Positions 1 through 9,030 of a stretch of DNA of 18,130 bases are shown here, one piece after another. The notes beneath the pieces were generated by a model. The model made no database searches, had not been told where the DNA came from, and was given only the letters and a program-made list of their open reading frames with translations. Made by a program: the position numbers and the translations under genes. The DNA is from Chrysochromulina tobinii. Lineage: Eukaryota > Haptophyta > Prymnesiales > Chrysochromulinaceae. How positions within the stretch are numbered: position 1 is the first letter of the stretch; the number at the start of each line of letters is the position of its first letter. The stretch lies in the NCBI GenBank assembly GCA_001275005.1, contig JWZX01001013.1, positions 1-18,130 on the forward strand, in the 5' to 3' direction.

Positions 1-31
1 CGCCGCCGCCGCCGCTGCCGCCGCTGCCGCC

Positions 32-62
<31 letters not shown>

Positions 63-67
63 CCGCC
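1..67. repeat. (GCC)n trinucleotide repeat at the window edge
   Basis: An almost pure GCC/GCT run fills the first 67 bases. In the frame of the downstream gene it reads as an uninterrupted alanine tract with one threonine. It is therefore either a poly-alanine segment of that protein or a 5' leader microsatellite. The left edge of the window prevents a decision. Confidence 0.85.
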
Positions 68-2920
68 AAGCCCGCGCACGTGCCCGGTACCCCAGACGAG
101 TCCGATCCGCATGTCGTCGACGCGACGCGCGTCGACGATGTCGCGAACCCGCCGTTTTGCGCGGTGGCGCGGCGTGAGCCGTCGACGGTACCCTCAAGCA
201 AGGTCACCATGGCCAATATGATCAGCCTTTTCGAGCTACTGCGTCGGCCGCCCAAGCTGCCGCTCGCTGTGTACGTAGAGCTCGACTGTTGGAACCTCAA
301 GCCCCCCGACGACGACGACGAGTCCGATGCATGCGCGCCCGAGGCTGCGGCGCCCGATGCATGCGCCCCCAAGGAGGCGGCACCCGATGCATGCGCGCTC
401 GAGGCGGCGGCACCCGAGCCGGCGGCGCCGTCGAAGGCGCCGCCCAGGGATAAATGCCTCATCGACGAGGTCGCTGGCGACGGCGCCGCACGCAGCGAGC
501 AGCACAAGCAGCAGCACAAGCAGCAGCACAAGCAGAAGGCGAAGCCGGTGCCGCCGATCGCCGACCCTCTCGGCATCCTCTCGAAGCCGCCCGCGCCTGC
601 CGACCTCTTCCTGTCGCGCGCCGAGATCAATGAGCAGAAGCCGCTGAGCTCCAGGTGCAAGCAGACCTCCGACAAGCAAGGTCTTGAGGGGAAGACGCCG
701 TCGGCGGACGAGACTGCGGGCGATGACGACAAGGCCGAACCGGAAGAGGTGTACATACCGAACGGCGTCTTCTTCTCAGGGCCGCACGATAGCGCGTTCA
801 CGCCCGCGAACGCGCCCGCCTCGTCGCTGCCTGTGCCCGCGAGCAACGACGACGACGAGGAGGAGGAGGACGACGAGGACGACGACGTTGACGACGACGA
901 CGACGACGAGGGCGAGGAGGAGGAGGAGCATGAGGAGGACGAGGCGGGCAAGGCTGCAAGTGCCCCGGCCCACCCAGCCGCCAGACCCGCCGTGTCTGCC
1001 ATGGCGCCCGAGCCCGTGGCCACGGGAGGCAGAGGCGCGCCAGTCAAACGTGTCTTGGTGCCGGCGCTTGGACTACCGGTACCGGGCTACCGGCCTGGCT
1101 CGGCCACGGAGGCAACCCCAACTGTCGACACCTTTGGTTGGCCGAGTCCACCCGGCCCGCCCCCGCCGACCGCCTTTGCCCCGGCGGTTGCCCCGGCGGT
1201 TGCCCCGGCGGCTGCCGCGGCCGCTGCGAACGGCGAGGGTGGCGAGGACGGCGCAGGCGCCACCCTAGTGGTCGTCACCAACCCACCGAGTCAACCGACT
1301 GGCCACACGATCACGTCAAATATCTACGAAGTCGAAGGGCTAGGCGAGTCTTTCCGTTCCAACGGCGGCCACGTCTTCCTCATCCAGATCGAAGACGTCG
1401 TGCAGCCGACGGCCGCAGCGACGGCCGCGGCGGCGGGTTTAGCGAACCCGGCGGCGGCGGAGCTTTCGCTGGAGGCGCAAGCGGCGGCGCTCGAGCTCAC
1501 GTCGCCGCGTGACCAGCGCACCTTCACCATCTACTCCTCATGGTCAGGTCGTTATACCATGCAGCAGTTCATCGATATGCGGCCCGAGCTGACCGAGATG
1601 TCAGCCTCGGCCCTCGAGCTCTGGATCGCGGGGCTTCAGGCGCTGCTCAAGCAAAAAGAGTGGTCGCCCCCCGCGCAGGAGCTCATGGCTTTCTGCTTCG
1701 GTGGTGAGCTCCTCTCCTCCTCCTGCTCTCCTGAGGGCTCCGCGCCTTCCTCGCCCATTGGTCCACCGCCGTTGGGCAAGGGCGGCTTAGCTGAGGTCGT
1801 CGCGGCCGCGAAGGCGGCGGTGACCGAGGATGGGGAGCTGCTCGATTTGGACATGCCGTCTAAGGCGAGCGCACCGGACGAAAAGGCGAAGCTTGACAAT
1901 GGGTTCGGGTACGATGGGCCCGCGAAGACTGGATTGCATGCGCCGCGGGCTTCGATGCGGCCGCCTCGGCTGCCATACTTGGCCGCTCGTGAGCTGGGTC
2001 TTACGGCAGAGGCGCTTGGCGATCTCGAGTCTCGCCTCGCGTGCGCGCGCAGCCTTCGGGCGGGCGACGGCTGGCGCTTCGGCACCGATGCCAAGCAGAT
2101 GAGCACGAGCACCATGGGCGCTGCGATGGACGACGCGCTTGATCAGTTTCGCGCGCAGCAGGCGGCCAAGGCTGAGGCAGCGAAGGCGAACGGGGCGGCG
2201 GAGGCGGAGGCGCCACTTGGCATGACGGTGGAGGCGGCGGCTCTCAAGGTACACAAGGCCACGGCAGTCGCCAAGGCGGTCGAAAACGGCACGCCGCCGA
2301 TGCCGCCTCCGCCTCCCCCCCAGCGCTCTGCGGTCGCTGCTAAGAATGCAGTGGCGGAGGCGGCGGCGGTAGGCGAGGGCGGGTCGCAACGAAATCTCGA
2401 ACGAAATCTTGAACGAAATCTCGACGAGGCGTTCCGAGACGCTGACGGTGACGCTGAAAGCGCAGACGACGGCGCCAAGGACTCGGGCTTGGACTCTGAC
2501 GGAGACACCGACGATTCGAACCCGGACCCACGCCGGGGCGGCATGTCGACGGGCGGCGAGTGGCTGAGCCCCGCGGATGGCTGGACGGTGGAGTACGAGG
2601 AGCCCATTCTGTGGGAATTGCACTTTTGGGCCAAGGGGTACGACCGCACGCAGCTTGAGTACAATGCATGCGTCATCGAGCAGCTGCACAAGATGGCGCG
2701 TACTTCGCACGAGCAGATTGTAGCGCGCACAGCCTCCGAGTACCTCGAGCGGCTCGACAAGCTGCAGGCGAAGACGCTGCACGGGAAGCCCTTTGGGCAC
2801 CGGTGCGCGCGCTCGATCAGTCTGAGCACCAAGAGCGACGCTGATGAGGACGAGGAAGACGAGGCGGGCAAGGACGACAGCAGCGGCGACGACGAGGCAA
2901 CGGACAAGGGTGCGGGCTGA
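2..2920 (+). CDS. Large acidic low-complexity protein of unknown function, 5' partial
   Basis: I do not recognise this protein. The frame is open from the window edge to the TGA at 2918-2920. There is no ATG before 209, where an ATG sits in a good Kozak context (CACCATGG) and would give 903 residues. Codons 80-208 still look coding (mostly G or C at third positions), so the gene probably starts off the window. In order it shows: a ten-residue repeat (DACAPEAAAP type), a QHKQ repeat, a long Asp/Glu run (about 847-940), Pro/Ala-rich linkers, an apparently folded island (about 1310-1720, with TFTIYSSWSGRYTMQQF), an Ala/Pro stretch, an RNLE repeat, and a second folded island rich in aromatic and charged residues (about 2560-2830), followed by an acidic tail. 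No signal peptide or membrane segment is visible. Introns within the low-complexity parts cannot be excluded. Confidence 0.6.
326..415 (+). repeat. Three in-frame 30-nt repeats coding a ten-residue unit
   Basis: Three consecutive 30-nt units start at 326, 356 and 386. Each begins GATGCATGCGC and codes for DACAPEAAAP, DACAPKEAAP and DACALEAAAP. A degenerate fourth unit rich in Ala and Pro follows. The period is a multiple of three, so copy-number change would keep the frame. Confidence 0.85.
500..535 (+). repeat. 12-nt in-frame repeat (CAGCACAAGCAG) coding QHKQ
   Basis: Three copies of a 12-nt unit code for QHKQ and form a basic, glutamine-rich patch between acidic and alanine-rich segments of the unknown protein. 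Confidence 0.8.
2390..2425 (+). repeat. 12-nt in-frame repeat coding RNLE
   Basis: Three consecutive near-identical 12-nt units (CGAAATCTCGAA type) code for RNLE, RNLE and RNLD. The segment probably continues a charged helix just before the acidic stretch ahead of the C-terminal island. Confidence 0.8.
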
Positions 2921-3967
2921 GGAGGTGGCCGCGGCGGCGGCTCAGACGGTGGTGCTCATAGCGTGTGTGAGTGCGCCCTGGCAAGAGAACCTGTACGCAT
3001 GGAGTGAGAGGCTCTCCCAGGAAGGTCGGAGCCGGAGAGAGGCGCGCGTTGAGCATGCAGCACATTCATGCCCTCGAGCGCCCCCGAGCTCCCCCGAGCT
3101 CAGCTTGAAGTTTGGATTGAGAGCGGACGGTCTGCACCTACCCCGTCCGTGTGAGCGTTCAGCATGCAATTGAGATTGAGCTCTGAGGTCATGTCAAAGG
3201 TGGGTTCGCTGATTGTATTCGCGGTGGCGACCGTCGTGGCGTCAACCATCATGCGATGTCGAGTGGCGAGGAGGCCGTTATGCGTCGGGGCGTCCGTCGT
3301 GTCCTTGCGGGCTCGCTCCGGCGACTCCGCGGACAGACTGATGAAACGTGAACGAGGCCGCGGGGCCGCGCCGCGCGGGGTCGCCGCCTCGGCTCGTCCT
3401 CCGCTGTCGCCTGTCCCTGCCTCGCCGCCGCGGGCGCATGTGGCCGCGGGGCGGACCCGCCCGCGCGCGCTCCCGAGCCCGCCCTCCCGCGCCTCCCCGG
3501 TCCGGTAAACGGTTTAAGATTAAGTATTACTAGGTCGAACCGGACGAAACGACCGCCGGGGGGCCGCGCCCGCGTCTAGCAAAGTAACGCCCCGCCGGGA
3601 CGGTAAAAAGCCGGGTTGGACCGTTGTCTGATCGGTCCCTCCCCGACGAGCGACGACACCGGTCCCGGCCCGATCGCGATCCGGACCGGACGACTCGACT
3701 CCCCGGGTCCCCGCTCCGTCCTGGGGCGTAAGGCTTGTAAGCGTTGTAAGCGTTATGACTTAAGTGGAGCGGTAAGCTTACAACGGCTAAACGGCCGATG
3801 GCCACAGGGGCGGGACACCCAGCCACGAGCCACTTCGCATGTCGCACTGACGCTCGGGGACCTTGCCAGGGGGTCCGAGAGGAAGCCGAGAGTCGGGAAG
3901 GCATATTGGAGGCCTCTGGCAGATCTGCATACACCCGCACTTCGCGCGCAGCATCCCTCGGGTCAGA
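2921..3967. other. Convergent intergenic region without a supportable gene
   Basis: These 1,047 bp lie between two converging stop codons and should hold both 3' UTRs. Composition changes sharply: a very GC-rich block at about 3355-3500 is followed by an AT-rich patch (3506-3540). Then come several short palindromes, including CCGGTCC (3659-3665) paired with GGACCGG (3683-3689) around GATCGCGATC, and the repeat cluster at 3735-3785. An ATG-started open frame at 3164-3508 has no recognisable similarity and poor coding character. I see no RNA gene. Confidence 0.6.
3735..3785. repeat. TTGTAAGCG tandem repeat plus 10-bp inverted repeat
   Basis: TTGTAAGCG occurs twice in tandem (3735-3743, 3744-3752). 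CGTTGTAAGC (3742-3751) is perfectly complementary to GCTTACAACG (3776-3785) across a 24-nt spacer. It sits about 180 bp past the stop of the minus-strand SAM-domain gene. A 3'-UTR hairpin is possible, but function is unknown. Confidence 0.7.
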
Positions 3968-5158
3968 TCAGGCCTGGGCAGCGCCACCACCAAGCTGCAG
4001 TAGCTGCGGCTGCTTGACCTGCTGCTGCTGCCAGCCAGTAATCTGCTCATACAGCGTCTGCGTAATGTCGGTGATGAGCAGCCGATCGCCCACCTTGTCG
4101 ACGCCCATCTCGGCAAGGTTCTGCTCGGTGAGCGAGAAGATGACGTCGCCCTGTACGCGGTGCTCGACGAAGATGTCGATGTATTCGCCCAGGTTGACCG
4201 CCTTGAGCACCTTGCACAGGTCCTTGACCGTCCAAGAGGTGGGCTGGTTCGAGAGGCCCAGTTTCTTCAGAGGCGGCACGGGATGCGTCGCGAGCTGGAT
4301 GCCGAGCGCCGACGACCAGTTGACGATATCGTCGTAGAGCTGCGTGAGCAACTCGATGAAGTACAGCCGATCGCCCACCAGGTTGAAGCCGAGCTCCTTC
4401 AAATGATCCTCGGTGAGTAGGAAGACTGTGCCGCCGTCGACGTTGTGCGCGAGAAAGTTGGGAGCCAGATCTCCAAGCCCAAGCGCATCGAGCCACGTCG
4501 CGAGCTGCTCGCCGTTCCACGTGAGCACGTTGCGGTGCAGCCCGAGCGTTTTGAGGTCGGGCAGACCGCGGATCGACGCCAGGTTCTGCGCGATCGACTT
4601 GCAGTTCAGCTCGTATTCGTACAGGTCCTTGTCGCCCCACTCGACAAAGCCTCGGTACACTCGAAGGCCGCTCGTGCCCTCGCCACTCGGGCACTCGGCC
4701 GCAGCGGTTTCTACCTGCTTGCTTGAGCGCATGCCGAGATAGCTCTGCCACACGCCCGAGCACTGAAGCTTGAAGTCGTACGTGTCGCGGTCGGACCAGT
4801 CGTTGCGCCCGCGCTTGACCTCAATGCCAGTCACGTACATCTTGGAGGGGCACTCGATCGTCTTGTCCTCCACCTCGTTCTTAAACCATAGGCCCGACCA
4901 GCTCGTCCAACGCACTCCACACTTGAGCTTGAAGTCGTACAGGTCGCGGTCCTCGTGCCGCGTGCGGCCGTACTTGACGCGGATGCCGGTCAGGAAGCCC
5001 GACGGGCAGTGCAGTGACTTGGATTCGATGGGCCGGTTGCTGTCGAAGCTGAGGCCCATCAGCCCAGTCCACGCCGCATCCACGGCCACACCGGCAAGGC
5101 AGAATGCGAGCAGCGCGAGCGCCGAGCGGGACGCCACCATTGGCCTCCTCAGCGTCAT
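3968..5158 (-). CDS. Secreted protein with three two-cysteine repeats and two SAM domains
   Basis: The product is 396 residues from the ATG at 5158, or 390 from the in-frame ATG at 5140, which gives a more compact signal peptide. Residues 7-28 are a classic signal sequence (hydrophobic SALALLAFCLAGVAV, then DA-A). Three homologous repeats follow at about 30-80, 84-133 and 137-186. Each has one Cys in a CPS motif, a TGI-V-GR motif, a DRD-YDFKL motif and a closing Cys (pairs 51/80, 103/133, 156/186). This resembles dermatopontin-like or vitelline-membrane-like folds, an assignment made by pattern only. Two SAM domains follow (about 208-280 and 304-376), each preceded by a P-LK-LGL linker and offset by about 96 residues, so they arose by internal duplication. 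The tail is Gln-rich. The single-exon frame ends with TGA at 3968-3970. An extracellular or lumenal role is inferred from the signal peptide and paired cysteines. Ligands are unknown. It is divergent from CNOT11. Confidence 0.82.
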   Translation of the reverse strand: MTLRRPMVASRSALALLAFCLAGVAVDAAWTGLMGLSFDSNRPIESKSLHCPSGFLTGIRVKYGRTRHEDRDLYDFKLKCGVRWTSWSGLWFKNEVEDKTIECPSKMYVTGIEVKRGRNDWSDRDTYDFKLQCSGVWQSYLGMRSSKQVETAAAECPSGEGTSGLRVYRGFVEWGDKDLYEYELNCKSIAQNLASIRGLPDLKTLGLHRNVLTWNGEQLATWLDALGLGDLAPNFLAHNVDGGTVFLLTEDHLKELGFNLVGDRLYFIELLTQLYDDIVNWSSALGIQLATHPVPPLKKLGLSNQPTSWTVKDLCKVLKAVNLGEYIDIFVEHRVQGDVIFSLTEQNLAEMGVDKVGDRLLITDITQTLYEQITGWQQQQVKQPQLLQLGGGAAQA

Positions 5159-5383
5159 GTTGCGAGTGGAGCGATGAGGTAGAGCTCCCGAGATTGAGCT
5201 CACACGAAAAATTTGTACATGCATACGAACGAGTATAGTTGCGTGCGATAAGTGCCGGGCGACGAAGTGTCGATGGCCATCCAAGTGTGAACGGATAGTG
5301 TTTCCGCAGCCATGGAGAGCCGCGCGTCGCGCGAGTGAGACGCTCCGCCTGAGAGCGCGCGGCGCGTTGGCGCATTGCGCGCG
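5159..5383. promoter_or_regulatory. Divergent promoter region between the SAM protein and CNOT11
   Basis: Only 225 bp separate the two start codons, so both promoters and both 5' UTRs must fit here. The centre (about 5195-5260) is AT-richer than the flanks. I see no clear TATA box in either direction. A short upstream open frame lies on the CNOT11 side. Confidence 0.6.
5312..5338 (+). other. Upstream open reading frame before CNOT11 (8 codons)
   Basis: An ATG in a good context (CAGCCATGGAG) opens an eight-codon frame, MESRASRE, closed by TGA. It is in the same frame as CNOT11 and ends 45 nt before that gene's ATG, which has a weaker context. If transcribed, it could lower or tune CNOT11 translation. 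The preceding TTTCCGCAG also resembles a 3' splice site, so a 5' UTR intron is an alternative. Confidence 0.4.
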
Positions 5384-6743
5384 ATGCTGACTCAAAAGGA
5401 GGTAGCAGCGCTCGTCGAGATCTTGGCGGCGGGCTACAGTCTCGAAGCGGCAGCCGCAGCATTTCAGAGGGCCTTTGTGCGCGCTGACCACTTTAGGGTG
5501 GCTGCGGCAATCTGCATGATGCTCGAGGACAACCTGCTCCCGGCAAAGGAGGTATCGACGGCGCTGTACATCGTCCACGACCTGTACAAGAGCGAGGCCC
5601 CGGTGGTGCATCCGTTCCTATCCTTTCTCGTGCAGCTGCTGCAGCCCAGCAGTCCTTGTGCGCTGCAGCTGCACGAGCGCAACCTGCTTTGTCTGCTGCT
5701 CGCGCAGCCGCCTGACAAGGACGTGGGCAAGAAGACGCCCGCGCAGCTGGAGACCATGTGGAGAGATGGCGAGCAGCAGCCGCTTCCCAACCTGGTGCGC
5801 GCAGGCCGCCGTGCTTGGTGCACCTACAGCATGCGCCAGCACTCTGTTGCTCTCTGTGCTCACGCTTGCTCGTGCGCCCTGCACCGCGCGCCGCACGCAG
5901 GTACAGCTGAGGGCCCCCTTTGCAGAGCGGGACGCGCAGGTGCCTGAGATGCGGCGGGCAGGCATCAGCGCCCTGGTGCCTGACCCGCAGCCGCTGGACG
6001 CGCCGGGGTCAGGCGCGTCGGCTGCGGCCACTGATGGGGAGGTTTTGGGCCTCGAGCAGCATCTCGGCCTGCTGCGATTCGAGCCGCAGCTGCTGCGGCC
6101 GCCGCCACCGCTGCTCGACTCGCGCGACGAGGAAGTCATCTGGCTCAACCCGCAGAGCGACTACTCTTTCGATGTCTTGTGGGATCACTCGATGGGCGCG
6201 GACAATGTCAAAGGGGCCGAGGTGCGCGAGCTCATGAGCAAGGCCTTCCGTGGGCCGCTTGTGCCGGGGCAACAGCAGCAGGTGCTCGCCGAGCTAGAGA
6301 GCGACGGCAAGCTTGTGTATCACTGCGGTCTGACGCCCAAGCGTTTACCCGACCTCGTGGAGAACAATCCGATCATCGCCATCGATGTGTTGCTCAAGCT
6401 TATGTCATCGTCACAGATCACCGACTACTTCTCGGTACTCGTGAACATGGACATCAGCCTGCACTCGATGGAAGTGGTCAACCGGCTGACGACGGCCGTC
6501 GACCTGCCGACGGAGTTTGTGCACCTGTACATCTCCAACTGCATCTCCTCGTGCGAGAATATCAAGGATAGGTACATGCAAAACCGATTGGTGCGGCTGG
6601 TCTGTGTCTTCCTGCAATCCCTGATCCGCAACAAGATCATCAACGTGCAGGACCTGTTCATCGAGGTGCAGGCATTCTGCATTGAGTTCAGCCACATCCG
6701 CGAGGCGGCGGGCCTCTTTCGGCTGCTCAAAACGCTCGAGTAG
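5384..6743 (+). CDS. CNOT11: CNOT11, CCR4-NOT complex subunit 11 (two exons)
   Basis: CNOT11 docks with CNOT10 on the N-terminal part of the CNOT1 scaffold of the CCR4-NOT complex, which deadenylates mRNA in the cytoplasm. Exons are 5384-5794 and 5901-6743, giving 417 residues against about 510 in human. The N-terminal exon carries the helical CNOT11 domain (with [13 protein letters not shown] and [11 protein letters not shown]). The C-terminal exon carries the highly conserved domain: [60 protein letters not shown] and [14 protein letters not shown], nearly identical to animal CNOT11. The chosen splice joins PLPNL to [11 protein letters not shown] in phase 0 and matches the human segment LQLALAERQSELP. 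An alternative junction (5811-5925) also keeps frame but removes that match. The central linker is shorter than in animals. It converges with the eS27 gene. Confidence 0.93.
5795..5900 (+). other. CNOT11 intron (GT-AG, 106 nt)
   Basis: The donor is CTG|GTGCGC and the acceptor CGCACGCAG|GTACAG. The intron is phase 0. The frame of exon 1 runs on into unrelated sequence and exon 2 is in another frame, so an intron is required. Continuity with the family sequence favours this pair over the alternative 5811/5925. Confidence 0.75.
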
Positions 6744-7221
6744 ACGCAAAGAGGGCCCGAGGGGCGCCGCGTCCAGCAGATCCTCCGACGGTGCCGTATC
6801 GCGCGGCGTGCTAGGCCGACTACTCCGCGCGTCGCGCTTGTGACATAAACAACACGGATCTTCACCGCCCCCGATGCGGGCCCGTGTCCCAGTGCGCTCC
6901 GCTCTACAGCCCACCGCGGCTCCGCATGCTTCTGTCGGCGCAGACAAAAAAATTTACCCGCAATCGTATCATCCGATCGCAACCCGATTATCGCGTGAGA
7001 GATGTCAAGATTTCTTACATTGTTTCCTTGCGACTCGCGGTCTCGCGGGTCCGATAACGAAAAATCATACCCATAGACGCACGCACCCCCAGCAGAGGCA
7101 CGCGTTAGGGCGAGGGGCAAAATGTTATAACACAGCAAGTTGAACGCCCTCCCGTCACTCTCCGCGGTCTCTGCACAAGCGGGTACGTTGGGTGTTCCCT
7201 AACGCCTAAGCGCCGGCCTCT
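6744..7221. other. Convergent intergenic region CNOT11 / eS27
   Basis: These 478 bp hold the two facing 3' UTRs. The part from about 6945 to 7070 is AT-rich compared with the genes, including an A-run at 6946-6953. No gene, clear AATAAA signal or RNA gene was seen. Confidence 0.5.
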
Positions 7222-7568
<347 letters not shown>

Positions 7569-7995
7569 CGAGATGCCCGCCTGCGAGAATCGCGAGAGGG
7601 GACGCGGGCTCTCAGCAAAGAGCGTACGCTACCAAAGACGTCCAGGCGGGGCAACGCTCAGGCAATCGCAGCAGAAAGCCCAGCAGCTGTTGCCGCTGTG
7701 CAGCGGCAACCGCCGTTCCGCTTCCGACGGCGTTGGCGCAGCCAATCGATGGTGCCACTACCAGCAGCGTGCAGACCACCGACGATTACTGCCGCGCGCG
7801 CAGGGCATCCCAGTGCAACGCGCACCATGATGTCTGTAGAGGAAAAAAACTAGCGACGTGTAGGCTGCGTGGATCGCGTTCATACCGAAAATGCTTGTAT
7901 TCACAGATACTCAAAATTGACCGTGTTTCTCAAGCAACCTTGCTTACTGATGTTTGTGGAACTCAGATCCAGGTTACCTTTATTGACCATCCAGG
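7569..7995. other. Intergenic region: eS27 upstream and macrodomain downstream sequence
   Basis: These 427 bp contain the promoter and 5' UTR of the minus-strand eS27 gene (left part) and the 3' UTR of the macrodomain gene (right part). No TATA box is evident. The right part is AT-richer and carries the polyadenylation-like signal and short repeat listed separately. No other gene is supportable. Confidence 0.5.
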
Positions 7996-8002
7996 TTACC
8001 TT
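7967..8002 (-). repeat. 14-bp direct repeat overlapping the macrodomain stop codon
   Basis: ATCCAGGTTACCTT occurs at 7967-7980 and again at 7989-8002 (offset 22). On the gene strand each copy reads AAGGTAACCTGGAT, and the stop TAA of the macrodomain gene lies in one of them. The unit also looks like a splice donor (AAG|GTAACC). Confidence 0.8.
7979..7984 (-). terminator. AATAAA polyadenylation-like signal for the macrodomain gene
   Basis: AATAAA on the minus strand begins 12 nt after the stop codon at 7996. Distance and orientation fit a poly(A) signal. Whether this lineage uses AATAAA is not known from the window. Confidence 0.4.
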
Positions 8003-9030
8003 GTGCTCCTTCGGCGCGTCGCCGCCAGTTCCTGCTCGGCCGTGAGTGGCTCGTCTTTTCCATGGTAGCCGCGCTGGCGGTTGAGGAGCAGCTCGGCAAG
8101 ATCGTCGAGCTCTCGTAAGCTTAAGAGCGCGCCACCCTCGTCTAACGGGTAACGCCATGCGTCCCAGCGCCTTCGCCCTAGGTGCTTGCCATCGAGCTCC
8201 CAACTCATGGGGATACCGCGCCGCTGGGCATCCAAGATACTGTCGGCGGGCCCGGAAGTGTCAGTCGGCTCGCCGAGCAGGGTCGCCGCGGCCTTGCACC
8301 AACCCTTCCAAACGCCATCTGACCAGCTGGACGGTCCGCCGACCACAAACGTAACGTGCGACGGCGACGGATTACCCTCGGCTGCGGCTGCCGCTAGCCT
8401 CGCAGCCACCTCGAGCGCGAACGCGGCTGAGATGGCTGGCTTCCACCCCTTGACGCCGGTTCCAAGCGCGGGGCACGCAACATCCGTCGCACCCAGGCGC
8501 ACGGCCTCTGCAAAGGCGCTTCGATACGTGGAGAAGAGCACGTTGTCGGGCGGAGTGAAATGCGGGAGGCCACGAAGCTTGATGACCTGCGTGTCAGCCT
8601 CGACCACGCCGCTCATGACGTGGTCGCGCTCGCCGCCCGTGTACTGGCCCTCGTAGCCGAATTCTGAGTCGGGCACCACGGCATGCACGACGTGGTCCGC
8701 CAAGACGGCCCCGAAGGCTGGCGTGGAGACCGCGGCACCGGCAGGGCAGCGCACGACCTTTGATGGACCATGTTTTACTCCAGACGTCCATCGCGTGAGG
8801 TCACGGCGGATGCCACTGCTAAGCGTCGCTGGCAGCGGCTCGATTGCAAGGCAGGCCTGCTCGAGCTCAGGGCCGGCCAGCTTTCGGAGTGCGCCGTCCA
8901 CATTCACGCGCGAGACGAAGCGCCAGTAGGTGGGCTGACCGTTTCCGACGAGTGAGTCATTGGCCGATGTGATGAGCGCCTTCGTGGGCGTCTTGAGTAT
9001 GTCGCCGCGCTTCAGCGTCACGCGGAGCAT
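7996..9030 (-). CDS. Macrodomain protein (ADP-ribose binding or hydrolase-like) with C-terminal extension
   Basis: The product is 344 residues, from the ATG at 9028-9030 to TAA at 7996-7998. Macrodomain landmarks appear in order: VTLKRGDIL (GDI at 9-11), ALITSAND (Asn24 equivalent to the NAAN Asn), VDGALRKLAG (44-53), RCPAGAAVSTPAFG and VVHAVVPDS (94-122), YRSAFAEAVRLGATDVACPA (169-188) and the phosphate loop PALGTGVKGW. Family members bind ADP-ribose, and many remove it from proteins or nucleic acids. Two things are odd. The glycine-rich loop between SLVGNG and VDGAL carries about a dozen extra residues including YWRF. In addition, about 85 residues after the fold (WELDGKHLGRRRWDAWRYPL, then LRELDDLAELLLNRQRG) match nothing I recognise. 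Catalytic activity cannot be asserted. It is single-exon and divergent from NECAP. Confidence 0.85.
   Translation of the reverse strand: MLRVTLKRGDILKTPTKALITSANDSLVGNGQPTYWRFVSRVNVDGALRKLAGPELEQACLAIEPLPATLSSGIRRDLTRWTSGVKHGPSKVVRCPAGAAVSTPAFGAVLADHVVHAVVPDSEFGYEGQYTGGERDHVMSGVVEADTQVIKLRGLPHFTPPDNVLFSTYRSAFAEAVRLGATDVACPALGTGVKGWKPAISAAFALEVAARLAAAAAEGNPSPSHVTFVVGGPSSWSDGVWKGWCKAAATLLGEPTDTSGPADSILDAQRRGIPMSWELDGKHLGRRRWDAWRYPLDEGGALLSLRELDDLAELLLNRQRGYHGKDEPLTAEQELAATRRRSTR

Noticed and set aside
2506-2525. tRNA T-loop-like GGTTCGAATC on the minus strand
   Set aside because: The flanking bases do not pair into a T-stem and no other tRNA arms are present.
1787-2800. Long minus-strand open frame (337 codons) opposite the unknown protein
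   Set aside because: It is a GC-rich antisense shadow, with an Arg-rich, repetitive translation and no recognisable motif.
3164-3508. ATG-started 114-codon frame with a possible hydrophobic segment
   Set aside because: The second half is a low-complexity GC-rich translation. There is no similarity, and it lies in a spacer that must hold two 3' UTRs.
5159-5611. N-terminal extension of the SAM-protein frame up to 5611
   Set aside because: It overlaps the CNOT11 coding exon in antisense, and a clear signal peptide begins at 5158/5140.
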